Of a stretch of 64,000 bases of DNA, positions 34,693 through 43,425 are shown piece by piece. The DNA comes from Angelobacter sp036557225 (GTDB taxonomy: Bacteria > Acidobacteriota > Terriglobia > Terriglobales > Acidobacteriaceae): NCBI GenBank assembly GCA_036557225.1, contig DATBHX010000067.1, forward strand, positions 13,732 to 77,731. Reading direction: 5' to 3'. Position 1 is the first letter of the stretch. Each line of letters starts with the position of its first letter. Made by a program: the position numbers and the translations under genes. The notes under the pieces are model-generated. The model did not search any database. It saw only the letters and a program-made list of their open reading frames with translations, and was not told where the DNA came from.

Positions 34693-34760
34693 ATTCTTTA
34701 CCCATTCATGATTTTTAGATGGGGCACCCAGGATCGAGAGGTAATGCGTGGCCGCGAAAC

Positions 34761-35279
34761 TCAATTGCGGTGCAGGAACTTGAGCCTCTTTTGCGGCTTG
34801 GTATGGTTCGGAACATCGTCATACTTTAGAACGCTCATGGAGCCATCAACTTCCAGGACAACCAGGGCAGCATCGCCAACACATCCAACACCGTGTTCAC
34901 GTAGGGCGCGGTTCAGCTCATCCATGGAAATATGTTCTTTGGCCATATGTGGCGTGATGCACTCGCCATTATGGACCAGAAGGGTAGGCTGTCCCTGGAT
35001 CATCTTGCGAAAGCGCCGGTTTACCCCGGAGAGTTCTGCGAGCAGAAAATTCAGAACGAGCAAGACCAGCGCAGCTGTGGCTCCGCCCAGGAGGGAGGTA
35101 TCAGGGCCGGTCATTGCGTTCTGCACAGAGTTGCTGAGGAGCAGCAGCAAGGTAAGGTCAAACGGCGTCATCTGCCCGACCTCGCGTTTGCCTGTCAGAC
35201 GGATTCCGAGCAGCACAAGCACATACACCGCTGCCGTCCGCCCGACTATTTCGAGCACTGTATGCCAGCTAGTGAGCAT
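34761..35279 (-). CDS. DUF421/YetF family membrane protein
   Basis: A 172-aa protein with two or three membrane helices (AAVYVLVLLGIRLTGKRE, DLTLLLLLSNSVQNAM, AALVLLVLNFLLAEL). A C-terminal cytosolic YetF-type beta domain (QGQPTLLVHNGECITPHMAK, SMDELNRALREHG) ends in a regulator-like strand (LVVLEVDGSMSVLKYDD). The GKREVGQMTPFD motif is diagnostic for DUF421. ATG 35279 is used; the frame continues upstream to 35363 without family-like residues. Function in the family is unknown. Confidence 0.85.
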   Translation of the reverse strand: MLTSWHTVLEIVGRTAAVYVLVLLGIRLTGKREVGQMTPFDLTLLLLLSNSVQNAMTGPDTSLLGGATAALVLLVLNFLLAELSGVNRRFRKMIQGQPTLLVHNGECITPHMAKEHISMDELNRALREHGVGCVGDAALVVLEVDGSMSVLKYDDVPNHTKPQKRLKFLHRN

Positions 35280-35379
35280 TTGCGGAGATTGTAAATTTGA
35301 ATCGTGAATTTTTAAACCGTGAAGATTATTCCGGTACTCGGTCAGTTTGAAATGACCCATCACCTGGCCGGCTGACCGG

Positions 35380-35408
35380 GCGACAGATAAGAAAGGCTTT
35401 GCTAAAAT
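35380..35408 (+). promoter_or_regulatory. Probable promoter of tRNA-Arg
   Basis: The -35-like GCGACA (35380-35385), a 17-base spacer and the -10 TAAAAT (35403-35408) lie 24 bases upstream of the mature tRNA start. The -10 matches the consensus at five of six positions and the -35 at four of six. Confidence 0.45.
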
Positions 35409-35432
35409 AATGAAGGCAATTATCGCCGTCGC

Positions 35433-35509
35433 GCGCCCTTAGCTCAGCTGGATAGAGCGTCTGACTACGAATCAGAAGGCCGGGAGTTCGAATCTCTCAG
35501 GGCGCGCCA
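35433..35509 (+). tRNA. tRNA-Arg (anticodon ACG)
   Basis: A complete 77-nt cloverleaf. The acceptor stem GCGCCCT (35433-35439) pairs with AGGGCGC (35499-35505), followed by discriminator G and an encoded CCA. The D-arm is GCTC/GAGC. The anticodon stem TCTGA/TCAGA encloses loop CTACGAA with anticodon ACG at 35467-35469, and the T-arm has loop TTCGAAT. The A34 of ACG is normally edited to inosine to read CGN codons. Confidence 0.96.
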
Positions 35510-35564
35510 TTAAATCAATCACTTACCGAGTTCCCGGTTGCGGCACAAATCGAACAGACCCGAC

Positions 35565-36782
35565 TCACTCGTAGCGTAGACCTTCAATCGGATCGAGGCG
35601 AGAGGCTTTTCGCGCTGGATAATAGCCGAAGAAGATCCCCACTCCGGCGGAAAACAAACCGGCAATAGTCATAATCCTGGGGGAGAGCTGCATGTCCCAA
35701 TGAAGTGTGTTTTGCAGCATAAATCCACCGAGAATGCCGGCCAGGACTCCAAACGCGCCGCCGATCAGGCTCATCACAACTGCCTCGCTGAGAAATTGCA
35801 ATTGGATGTCTCGTTCGGTAGCTCCGACTGCCAGCCGGATGCCGATCTCCCGGGTGCGCTCGGTGACAGAAATCAGCTGGATGTTCATAATTCCGATTCC
35901 GCCAACCATCAGGGAAAGAGAAGCGGCGCTGCCCAGCAGCAGGGTGAAAACGTTGGCGGCGGCAAGTTGCGCCCGAATCAGTTCCTCGGGCGTGCGGATA
36001 TTGAAGTCATCGTCGTCGCCGGCGCGCAGGTGGTGACGCTCACGCATCACGCCGATGATGCTTCGCGTTGCCTCGGGTATGGCTTCCCGTGACATTGCAG
36101 AAAAGAAGATATCGTCCAGCCACTCAACCCCAGTGATCCGCTTTTGCGCCGTAGTGAGGGGCATCACGACGAAATCGTCCTGATCGAAACCGGTGGCAGA
36201 AAATCCTTTGCCCTGGAGCACGCCAATGACCTTGAAAGGGACGGCTTGAATGTTGATTGTCTTGCCGACCGGGTCCTCGTCCTGAAACAAATTGGTGGCG
36301 ACGGTTTGTCCAATCACGCACACAGGCGCGCTCTTGTCCATGTCGTCCTGAGTGAATTCTGTCCCTTCTTGAAGGTCCCATTTGCGAATTTCAAAATACT
36401 CCGGGCTCACCCCGCGATACTGTGTACCCCAGTTCAGATTGCCGTAAACCACCTGAATCCGACCATCAACGTTGGCTGCAGCGCTCTTGATCCCGGGCAC
36501 CTGGTCCAGCACGGCCATTGCATCGCCCAGCAGCAGGGTCTTGGTGCCACGGCTGCCGACGCGAACACCGTTGCGCGCACGGCTCCCGGCTTCAACCCAG
36601 ATCAGGTTGTCGCCGACTTTGCTGAGCTGGCCTTCTACCTTGCTCGAGCCGGCTTCACCGACCGCAACAACACAAATAAATGATCCGACGCCCATGATGA
36701 TTCCCAGCATCGTCAGGAGGCTGCGAATCCGGTTGCGGGCCAGCGCCTGCATGGCCTCTCGGAATATCACGCTCAGAAACAT
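35565..36782 (-). CDS. ABC transporter permease, MacB type (second permease)
   Basis: A 405-aa protein with the MacB/FtsX architecture. It has an N-terminal helix (LLTMLGIIMGVGSFICVVAV), a large periplasmic domain of about 220 residues (MacB_PCD), and three C-terminal helices including SLMVGGIGIMNIQLISVTERTREIGIRLAVGAT and FGVLAGILGG. It ends in FFGYYPARKASRLDPIEGLRYE. It is the last gene of the four-gene operon and is closely related to the preceding permease. Confidence 0.9.
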   Translation of the reverse strand: MFLSVIFREAMQALARNRIRSLLTMLGIIMGVGSFICVVAVGEAGSSKVEGQLSKVGDNLIWVEAGSRARNGVRVGSRGTKTLLLGDAMAVLDQVPGIKSAAANVDGRIQVVYGNLNWGTQYRGVSPEYFEIRKWDLQEGTEFTQDDMDKSAPVCVIGQTVATNLFQDEDPVGKTINIQAVPFKVIGVLQGKGFSATGFDQDDFVVMPLTTAQKRITGVEWLDDIFFSAMSREAIPEATRSIIGVMRERHHLRAGDDDDFNIRTPEELIRAQLAAANVFTLLLGSAASLSLMVGGIGIMNIQLISVTERTREIGIRLAVGATERDIQLQFLSEAVVMSLIGGAFGVLAGILGGFMLQNTLHWDMQLSPRIMTIAGLFSAGVGIFFGYYPARKASRLDPIEGLRYE

Positions 36783-36795
36783 GACTGATTCCTGG

Positions 36796-38016
36796 TCATT
36801 CGTATCTCAATGCCTCAATCGGGTCCAGCCGAGCGGCCTTCTGCGCTGGATAGTATCCAAAGAAAATCCCAATGGCGATCGCCACACCCGCTGCACCTGC
36901 AACCGCAGTACCGGAAACCAGAATGGGCCATCCCGCAGTTGAAGCGATCACGAACGAAGCCCCAACGCCGCTTGCGATCCCAACAGCGCCTCCAACCAGA
37001 CTCATGACAACAGCTTCGGTCAGGAACTGGCGTTGAACGTCGCCTTCTGTGGCTCCAATCGCCATGCGCAGGCCAATTTCCCGGGTTCGTTCTTTTACTG
37101 AAACCAGCATGATATTCATAATTCCAATGCCGCCTACAAGCAGCGACACTCCCGCGATGGACGCAAGCAACGCCGTCATTACTTTGCTGGCTTCTGACGC
37201 AAGATCAGCCATGTCGGCCAGGTTTCGTAGCGTAAAGTCATCCTCTTGTTCTGGACGAATGCGGTGCCGGTCGCGCAGCAAGGCCTGAATTTGCTGTTGT
37301 GCCGCATAGCTGCCCGAGCGCGACTTGGCGGAGACCATCACAAAACGCAGCCACGGTTGTCCGGTAATTTTCTTTTGCAGCGTTGTGAGGGGAACGATGA
37401 TGGTGTCGTCCTGGTCTTCGCTCATCGCCGGAGACTGCCCTTTAGCGACCAAGACGCCCACTACTTTGAACGGCAGGTTCCCAATGCGGATAGTCTTGCC
37501 GACCGGCTCGGTCGTGGCAAACAGGTTTTTCCGCACCGTCTCGCCGATCACCGCAACATTGGCCGCAGTTGTTACATCGTCTTCGCTGAAGCTGGAACCA
37601 CTCTGGAAATCCCAGGTGCGAATCTCGAAATACTCAGGCGTCGAGCCGGTGATTCTGGTCCCCCAATTATCGTTTTCATAAACCACCTGCGCTGATGTCT
37701 GTGTTCCCGGCGCCGCAGTCACGACCGCTGGACACTCTTTCAGCATTGCCACAACGTCTTCGCGGACCAACGTCTTGGTTGCGCCCCAGCCCAATCTCAA
37801 CCCGCCAAGGTTCATCGAGCCGGAGCTGACGAACAGCATGTTCGAGCCAAGGTTCGCGATCTGGCGCTGTACGGCCTGATCGGCGCCCTGGCCAATTCCC
37901 ATCATCGCGATGACCGCGCCTACGCCGATGATCACGCCCAGCATGGTAAGAGTTGAGCGTGTCTTGTTGCGCGCCAGCGCGCGAAACGCCATCCGAAGGG
38001 TTGACGCCAGGTCCAT
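36796..38016 (-). CDS. ABC transporter permease, MacB type (first permease)
   Basis: A 406-aa permease with the same layout as its neighbour. The N-terminal helix is STLTMLGVIIGVGAVIAM, then comes a periplasmic MacB_PCD domain (GSNMLFVSSGSMNLGG). C-terminal helices contain SLLVGGIGIMNIMLVSVKER and the end FFGYYPAQKAARLDPIEALRYE. ATG 38016 (MDLASTLRMAFRAL) is the family-like start; the 45 codons upstream in frame overlap the ATPase gene. It is 7 bases after the ATPase and probably pairs with the second permease as a heterodimer. Confidence 0.9.
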   Translation of the reverse strand: MDLASTLRMAFRALARNKTRSTLTMLGVIIGVGAVIAMMGIGQGADQAVQRQIANLGSNMLFVSSGSMNLGGLRLGWGATKTLVREDVVAMLKECPAVVTAAPGTQTSAQVVYENDNWGTRITGSTPEYFEIRTWDFQSGSSFSEDDVTTAANVAVIGETVRKNLFATTEPVGKTIRIGNLPFKVVGVLVAKGQSPAMSEDQDDTIIVPLTTLQKKITGQPWLRFVMVSAKSRSGSYAAQQQIQALLRDRHRIRPEQEDDFTLRNLADMADLASEASKVMTALLASIAGVSLLVGGIGIMNIMLVSVKERTREIGLRMAIGATEGDVQRQFLTEAVVMSLVGGAVGIASGVGASFVIASTAGWPILVSGTAVAGAAGVAIAIGIFFGYYPAQKAARLDPIEALRYE

Positions 38017-38023
38017 ACAGTTC

Positions 38024-38821
38024 CTAGTCTTCCAGCAGAGGCAGAGTCTTGAGCACGTCTGCGGCGCGAGCGCGGTCAGTGACCGGCTCGTCACGCCGGA
38101 TCTTGCCGTCACGAAAAATAATGCTCCGCCTGGCAAACTGAGCAATGTCATGCTCGTGCGTTACCAATACAATCGTCAGACCCAGGTCATTCAACGATTG
38201 CAGGATTTCCATCACCTCCACCGAGGTGCGGCTGTCCAGGTTACCGGTCGGTTCGTCAGCCAGCAGGATCGAAGGCCGGTTGACCAACGCTCGCGCAATG
38301 GCAACTCTCTGTTGCTGGCCGCCGGAAAGTTGTGATGGAAAGTGCTCGGTGCGCTCCTCCAGCCCCACCATCTTCAGCGCTTCAAGGGCGCGGCGATGCC
38401 GCTCCGCTTTGTCCACTCGGCTATACAACGTGGGGAGTTCGGTATTTTCCAGGGCCGTGGTTCGCGCCAGCAGATTGAAACCCTGGAACACAAAACCAAT
38501 CTGGCGATTCCGGATCCGTGCCAGCTCATTCTTCTCAAGCTTTGAAACATCCGCCCCTTCCAGCAGATACCTTCCTGAACTGGGCTTGTCCAAACATCCC
38601 AGGATGTTCATGAATGTGGATTTGCCGCTGCCGCTTGCACCCATAATGGCGACAAATTCTCCGCGCCTGATATCGACACTCACGCCGCGCAAGGCATGAA
38701 CCTGCGTCTCGCCCAGATCATACGTTTTGTGAATGTCTTCGACCTGAATCATGATCTCAGACGGCTTCGTCTCTATTCCTGAGACTTCAGGGACGGTCGA
38801 ATTGGCCTGCTGCGCACCCAT
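38024..38821 (-). CDS. ABC transporter ATP-binding protein, MacB/LolD type
   Basis: A 265-aa nucleotide-binding protein. Walker A is GASGSGKST, the Q-loop is in FVFQGFNLLARTTALEN, the signature is LSGGQQQRVAIARAL, Walker B is ILLADEPTGNLD, and the switch His is in VTHEHD. About 25 residues precede the conserved MIQVEDIHKTYDLGE start. In E. coli MacB this domain is fused to the permease; here it is separate and serves two permease genes. Confidence 0.94.
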   Translation of the reverse strand: MGAQQANSTVPEVSGIETKPSEIMIQVEDIHKTYDLGETQVHALRGVSVDIRRGEFVAIMGASGSGKSTFMNILGCLDKPSSGRYLLEGADVSKLEKNELARIRNRQIGFVFQGFNLLARTTALENTELPTLYSRVDKAERHRRALEALKMVGLEERTEHFPSQLSGGQQQRVAIARALVNRPSILLADEPTGNLDSRTSVEVMEILQSLNDLGLTIVLVTHEHDIAQFARRSIIFRDGKIRRDEPVTDRARAADVLKTLPLLED

Positions 38822-38827
38822 GGAATG

Positions 38828-40153
38828 TTAGCGCCCCCGCGGCGTACTTGGACCGCCCGGCCGTGGAGCACTCGATGCGTGTCCCTGCGCCAGTCCGGTC
38901 ACTAGCTCATCGTCAACTTTTACGTCGCCGTTCAAAGTCTGCACCATCTCTGTAAAAGTATGGTCGGTGATTCCGGTCCTGATTCGCACAGGTTGTAGTG
39001 TCTTGTCGGGAAGGAGCTTCCAGACAACTTGATCGTCATATTTGGCACTGCGACTCTCGGCAGCATCGCCAGAAGCGGATTTGTCCGGTTTGCGTTGTGC
39101 GGCACCTTCAGGAATTCCATACTTCTGATACAAAACGCGAATCTCGTCCGCCTTGAAATCGGGCTTATAGCGCAATGCGCCGTTGGGAACCTTGATCGCA
39201 TTCGCGGCCGTAGCCACCGGGATGCTCACATAAGCAGTCATTCCGGGGAAGAGTTTCAGGTCCGGATTGGAGAAGTCGATAATCGTGTCATAGGTGACAA
39301 CATTCTGCACGACGGTCGAATTCATTCTGACCTGTGAGACAGTGCCGGTAAAAGTTTCCCGCGGATATGCATCGACTTTGAATGAAACCTTTTGTCCGGG
39401 TCGGATTTGGCCTACGTCTGATTCATCGGTCTTCGCATAAACCTGCATTTTGGTCAGGTCCTGGGCGATGACGAACAGCGTGGGCGCCTGCAGCGAAGCG
39501 GCGACAGTCTGGCCGACATCAACATTCCGCGCGACCACCGTGCCATCAATCGGCGCATGGATCGTGGTGTAATCCAGGTTTGTCTGCGCCACCTGGACCG
39601 CCGCTTCTTTCTGCTGAAGCTGTGCGCGTGCCTGCTGCTCCTGGGCGACAGCTCCGTTTACCTGGGCGGTTGCACTTTCCGCGTTCGCCTTGGCTACGTC
39701 AAGGGTCTGTTGGCTTACTACGCCCTGCTTTCCCAGGCCCAGATTGCGCTCGTAATCAGCTCTCATCTGCACGTCACTCGCCTTGGCTTTCGCGGTATTG
39801 GCCATTGCCACAGCCAGATTGGCTCGGGCATTTTCCAGGTCCGCTTTCGCTTGCGCCAGCGCGCCTTCGAACAGCGCAGGATCGATCTGCGCGATCAACT
39901 GGCCCTTCCGGACATGAGAGTTGAAATCGACGTAGAGCTTTGAGATCGACCCGGAGACCTGTGAGCCGACCTGCACGGTGATAACAGCGTTGATTGTTCC
40001 CGTGGCCTCGACGACTTGCTTGATCTCCCCGTTCTCGACTTTGGCGGTGTAGTACTCAACGGGAGCCTTGCTTCTCATCTGAAAGGCGGTGAACAGCCCT
40101 ACGCCTGCCAGAAGCGCCACAAGAATCAATATGTTTTGTTTATTCAGCTTCAA
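38828..40153 (-). CDS. Periplasmic membrane-fusion protein, MacA/HlyD type
   Basis: A 441-aa adaptor. The membrane anchor (ILILVALLAGVGLFTAFQM) is followed by a biotinyl-lipoyl half-motif (GTINAVITVQVGSQVSGSIS) and a long alpha-helical hairpin (DLENARANLAVAMANTAKAK to AQLQQKEAAVQVAQ). A second lipoyl half (YTTIHAPIDGTVVARNVDVG) and a beta-barrel with the C-terminal membrane-proximal domain follow. It is the first gene of the operon and links the inner-membrane ABC pump to an outer-membrane channel. No TolC-like gene is nearby. Cargo is unknown; macrolides, peptides or lipids are exported by relatives. Confidence 0.92.
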   Translation of the reverse strand: MKLNKQNILILVALLAGVGLFTAFQMRSKAPVEYYTAKVENGEIKQVVEATGTINAVITVQVGSQVSGSISKLYVDFNSHVRKGQLIAQIDPALFEGALAQAKADLENARANLAVAMANTAKAKASDVQMRADYERNLGLGKQGVVSQQTLDVAKANAESATAQVNGAVAQEQQARAQLQQKEAAVQVAQTNLDYTTIHAPIDGTVVARNVDVGQTVAASLQAPTLFVIAQDLTKMQVYAKTDESDVGQIRPGQKVSFKVDAYPRETFTGTVSQVRMNSTVVQNVVTYDTIIDFSNPDLKLFPGMTAYVSIPVATAANAIKVPNGALRYKPDFKADEIRVLYQKYGIPEGAAQRKPDKSASGDAAESRSAKYDDQVVWKLLPDKTLQPVRIRTGITDHTFTEMVQTLNGDVKVDDELVTGLAQGHASSAPRPGGPSTPRGR

Positions 40154-40303
40154 TGGCCAATTCCAAAGGGGATTAGGACGTAATCATACAATGGCCGAGC
40201 GCCCTGAGCACTAAGGCGTAACCGCCATTCTTCGCTAAATCCCGACTTTCGCAGACTGGCTCAAATTGCGTATCCTGTGTCTGAGGCCAGCGCGGGGCCG
40301 ACC

Positions 40304-40429
40304 ATGGGAGTTAAAAAGAATAGAATCCAACACCTAGAACGCCAGGTGGAGAGGAAATTCGTCTTCTTCGGGGCTGTGGTGATCGCCCTGATTCTGATCG
40401 GTATCCTTCTCGCCCTTTATCTTAAGTGA
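40304..40429 (+). CDS. Small single-helix membrane protein (41 aa)
   Basis: A short frame, ATG 40304 to TGA 40427-40429. It has a basic amphipathic start (MGVKKNRIQHLERQVERK) and one clean membrane helix (FVFFGAVVIALILIGILLAL) ending in YLK. The composition is what a small inner-membrane protein would have and is unlikely by chance. The ribosome binding site is weak (GCGGGG). No function can be given. Confidence 0.5.
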   Translation: MGVKKNRIQHLERQVERKFVFFGAVVIALILIGILLALYLK

Positions 40430-40650
40430 CACGGCGGTTGATCCGGCCGATCAGTAAAGCTTACAGCCACGATTGCCGTGCTATATCTATGAACGCTATC
40501 GATGGTCACTCGTGGCGTAACTGGCTATGTATCGGGGCTTCGCTCGAGTGGTCCTTTTGCGTGCGACGACAGTTGGCTGCGTCGACTTACGCAACGGCGA
40601 TTGCTCCCAAAAGATCGCGAACGCGCTCGCAAAGAGATGGAGAGGATTCC

Positions 40651-41055
40651 ATGGAATACCTGATCGGGGTTGGACTCGCCGTGGTGGTGTGCGCCTTCGC
40701 CACGTGGGTAGGATTTGACCGCGACCGCGTCTTCTATCCGGCGATGGTCATCGTGGTTGCGACCTACTACATTCTGTTTGCGGTGATGGGAAGTTCCAAG
40801 CCGGCTTTGGCGCTGGAATCCCTGGTAGCAGCTGCTTTTCTCGCTCTGGCCGTGGCAGGTTTCAAGAAGAACCTTTGGCTGGCTGCGGCTGCCCTCGCCG
40901 GACATGGCGTTTTCGACTTCTTTCATCATCTGTTGATTCAGAATCCCGGAGTCCCGGCGTGGTGGCCCGGCTTCTGTCTCTCGTTCGATGTTCTCGCTGG
41001 CGTCTTCCTTGCCATCCTGCTGCTGCGACGCTCCGGATTCGCTTCCACGGTTTAA
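40651..41055 (+). CDS. Small polytopic membrane protein of unknown function
   Basis: A 134-aa protein with four or five short membrane helices (about residues 3-20, 28-46, 51-68, 73-90 and 103-124). A His-rich loop, GHGVFDFFHHLLIQNPGVPAWWPGFC, could face a membrane site. ATG 40651 is chosen for GAGAGGA 6 bases upstream; the frame opens at 40426 but the earlier part is not protein-like. No named family recognised. It converges on the SDR gene with 35 bases between the stops. Confidence 0.7.
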   Translation: MEYLIGVGLAVVVCAFATWVGFDRDRVFYPAMVIVVATYYILFAVMGSSKPALALESLVAAAFLALAVAGFKKNLWLAAAALAGHGVFDFFHHLLIQNPGVPAWWPGFCLSFDVLAGVFLAILLLRRSGFASTV

Positions 41056-41090
41056 TCGCTGAAACCAAAAGCGTGCTTCCGTAGCTAATG

Positions 41091-42125
41091 CTAGGCTGCT
41101 TGGTTCGGTCTTTGCGTACCACTTTCTTCCGATTTCATCCCTCGGCCGATTATGAAAGTACCCATTGCGACCAATGCTGCCGCGGCAGCGAGCCACTTTG
41201 AATGCCTTACCGTCCACAGTTCAAAGCTGGATGCCTCTGCAAGGTCGTCAAATGTGCCGTGCGCGCCATGGTCTCCCGCAACTGGTTCCCAAAGATTGTT
41301 AGGGCGGGTGGGATCTTCAGCACCATCGTGCTGTTGAGCGTCATAGCCGTCGCGCGCCAGGTACCGATCACCGAGTGAGGGCATCAATTTGTTCCCGATG
41401 ATCGCCTTCACGGTCGACCAGCCTGCATAATACTCGCGCCTCTCGGGATAATGGGCCGCGTAGTAGATTGCGCGGGCGGCAACTTCAGGTTGAAAAATCG
41501 GAGGCACCGGCTGGGCTTTGCGCGGCAATCGGCTCTTTACCCAGCCGAACTGTGGAGTATTGAGCGCCGGCATCTGCACCATCACTGTTTTTACATTGCT
41601 TTTGTCGTGCATGAGTTCCGTGCGCAATGAGGCAAAGAATCCCAGAATTGCATGTTTGGCTGCGCAGTAGGCCGATTGCAAGGGAATACTGCGATAAGCA
41701 AGGGCCGAGCCAACATGCACGATGGTCCCGCGATCTCGTTGAAGCATGCGCTTCAATGCAGCGAGAGTTCCGTACACATAGCCGAGATAGGTGACTTCGG
41801 TGACGCGCTTAAATTCTTCTGCGGGCATCTCTTTGATGGGAGAGAACACAGAAGCCATTGCATTGTTGACCCAGATATCGATTGGACCGAGTTGGTCCTC
41901 CACCTGCCGGGCAGCTGCTTCGACCTGAGCCGGATCGGCCACGTCAACGCGCAGCACGAGCGCCTTTCCGCCGGCCGCTTCCACTTCGCGCCGTGCGCCT
42001 TCCAGTCCGTCTACCCCTCGGGCAATCAATCCGATCCACGCGCCATGTTTTGCAAATTCTCGCACCGTCGCGCGTCCTACACCCGCGGAAGCTCCGGTAA
42101 TGACAACAACTTCATGTTTGGCCAT
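41091..42125 (-). CDS. SDR-family oxidoreductase with C-terminal membrane helix
   Basis: A 344-aa classical SDR. The cofactor loop is VVITGASAGVGRATV, NNAMAS takes the NNAG position, the catalytic Ser is in VGSALAYRS, and YxxxK is in YCAAKHAI. An unusual C-terminal extension of about 80 residues ends in a single hydrophobic helix (KWLAAAAALVAMGTFIIGRG). This membrane-tethered SDR type is common next to stress and GH15/DUF892 genes in soil bacteria. It is divergent from the enolase operon. Substrate unknown. Confidence 0.88.
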   Translation of the reverse strand: MAKHEVVVITGASAGVGRATVREFAKHGAWIGLIARGVDGLEGARREVEAAGGKALVLRVDVADPAQVEAAARQVEDQLGPIDIWVNNAMASVFSPIKEMPAEEFKRVTEVTYLGYVYGTLAALKRMLQRDRGTIVHVGSALAYRSIPLQSAYCAAKHAILGFFASLRTELMHDKSNVKTVMVQMPALNTPQFGWVKSRLPRKAQPVPPIFQPEVAARAIYYAAHYPERREYYAGWSTVKAIIGNKLMPSLGDRYLARDGYDAQQHDGAEDPTRPNNLWEPVAGDHGAHGTFDDLAEASSFELWTVRHSKWLAAAAALVAMGTFIIGRGMKSEESGTQRPNQAA

Positions 42126-42312
42126 TCTGCTCTCCCCATTGCTGACTCGATCGACAATTGTTTAGATGGCCGTCGCGCTTGGGCTGGTTTCCATACATCG
42201 CAGGCCGATATTGTGTATGCCTGTGGCGATCTCAGGATTCGCGGATCACATCGAATTAAAGGAGGGGGCAGCCATCTGCTCTGCAACGCTTCAGAGACAC
42301 CAGGCCACAGTC

Positions 42313-43416
42313 ATGGGGAATTCTTCCAGCATCATTCCAGTTGAGTCGGTGCGGGTATCCAGCTATACGGTACCAACGGATGAGCCCGAGTCTGACGGCA
42401 CTCTGGAATGGAATCGAACGACCTTGGTTTTAGTCGAGGTCAAAGCGGCCGGAAAGAATGGCCTGGGCTATACCTACGCTGACATCGCTACGGCGTCTCT
42501 CATCCATAACACCCTGGCCGGCATTGTGATTCAGAGTGACGCGATGTCCCCGCCGGCAATTTACGCCGCCATGTGGCGCAACCTACGCAATCTTGGCCGG
42601 CCAGGGATCTGTTCCATGGCGATCTCAGCCGTAGATTGCGCGCTCTGGGATCTGAAGGCGCGACTGCTGAACGTGCCGTTGGTGACTTTGCTCGGCCAGG
42701 TACGGTCTGGAGCACCGATCTACGGGAGCGGCGGTTTTATTTCATATTCAGATCAACGTTTGGCTGAGCAACTCTCCGGGTGGGCCAGTCAGGGAATCCG
42801 CAGCGTGAAAATGAAGATCGGGCGTGATACAAGTCGCGACCTGCATCGAACGCGGCTTGCCCGCGGAGCTATTGGAACTGACACGGAGCTGTTCGTAGAT
42901 GCGAATGGCGCCTATAACCGAAAGCAGGCGCTGATCCAGGCAGAGAAGTTTGCCGGCCTCAATGTCTGCTGGTTTGAAGAGCCGGTCTCTTCCGATGACC
43001 TCCAGGGCCTTCGCCTGCTGCGCGACCGTGCGCCAGCGGGCATGGACATCGCCGCGGGAGAATACGGCTATGACCTCTTTTATTTCCAAAGAATGCTTGC
43101 GGCCGGCGCGGTGGATGTGCAGCAGGCCGATATCACGCGCTGTGGCGGCGTGACGGGCTTTCTTCAGGTAGCCTCGCTCTGCCAGGCGCACAACATTCCT
43201 CTCTCAGCTCACACGGCGCCGGCGCTGCATACCCACGTTGTCTGCGCTGTGACGCCATTCAGGAACCTTGAATACTTCCACGATCATGTGCGCATCGAGC
43301 GCATGTTGTTTGATGGCCTGCCGCAACTGGCGAATGGAGAGCTGCGTCCGGATCTATCGCGGCCCGGCCTCGGATTGGAACTGAAACGAGCCGAAGAAGA
43401 AAAACTAGCCGCATAA
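42313..43416 (+). CDS. Enolase-superfamily enzyme of the mandelate racemase group
   Basis: A 367-aa sugar-acid dehydratase or epimerase/racemase. All the catalytic elements of the mandelate racemase subgroup are in place with near-identical spacing: KxK (K166, K168 in VKMKIGRD), metal ligands D196 (VDANGAY), E222 (WFEEPV) and E250 (AAGEYGY), and the D273-H300 dyad (DITRCGG and LSAHTAPALH). ATG 42313 begins directly at the family N-terminus; the frame is open to 42166 but that stretch is not family-like. It is followed after 9 bases by a FAD/Fe-S dehydrogenase, suggesting consecutive steps on a hydroxy or sugar acid. The substrate is not predictable from motifs. Confidence 0.9.
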   Translation: MGNSSSIIPVESVRVSSYTVPTDEPESDGTLEWNRTTLVLVEVKAAGKNGLGYTYADIATASLIHNTLAGIVIQSDAMSPPAIYAAMWRNLRNLGRPGICSMAISAVDCALWDLKARLLNVPLVTLLGQVRSGAPIYGSGGFISYSDQRLAEQLSGWASQGIRSVKMKIGRDTSRDLHRTRLARGAIGTDTELFVDANGAYNRKQALIQAEKFAGLNVCWFEEPVSSDDLQGLRLLRDRAPAGMDIAAGEYGYDLFYFQRMLAAGAVDVQQADITRCGGVTGFLQVASLCQAHNIPLSAHTAPALHTHVVCAVTPFRNLEYFHDHVRIERMLFDGLPQLANGELRPDLSRPGLGLELKRAEEEKLAA

Positions 43417-43425
43417 GGAGAGTCG

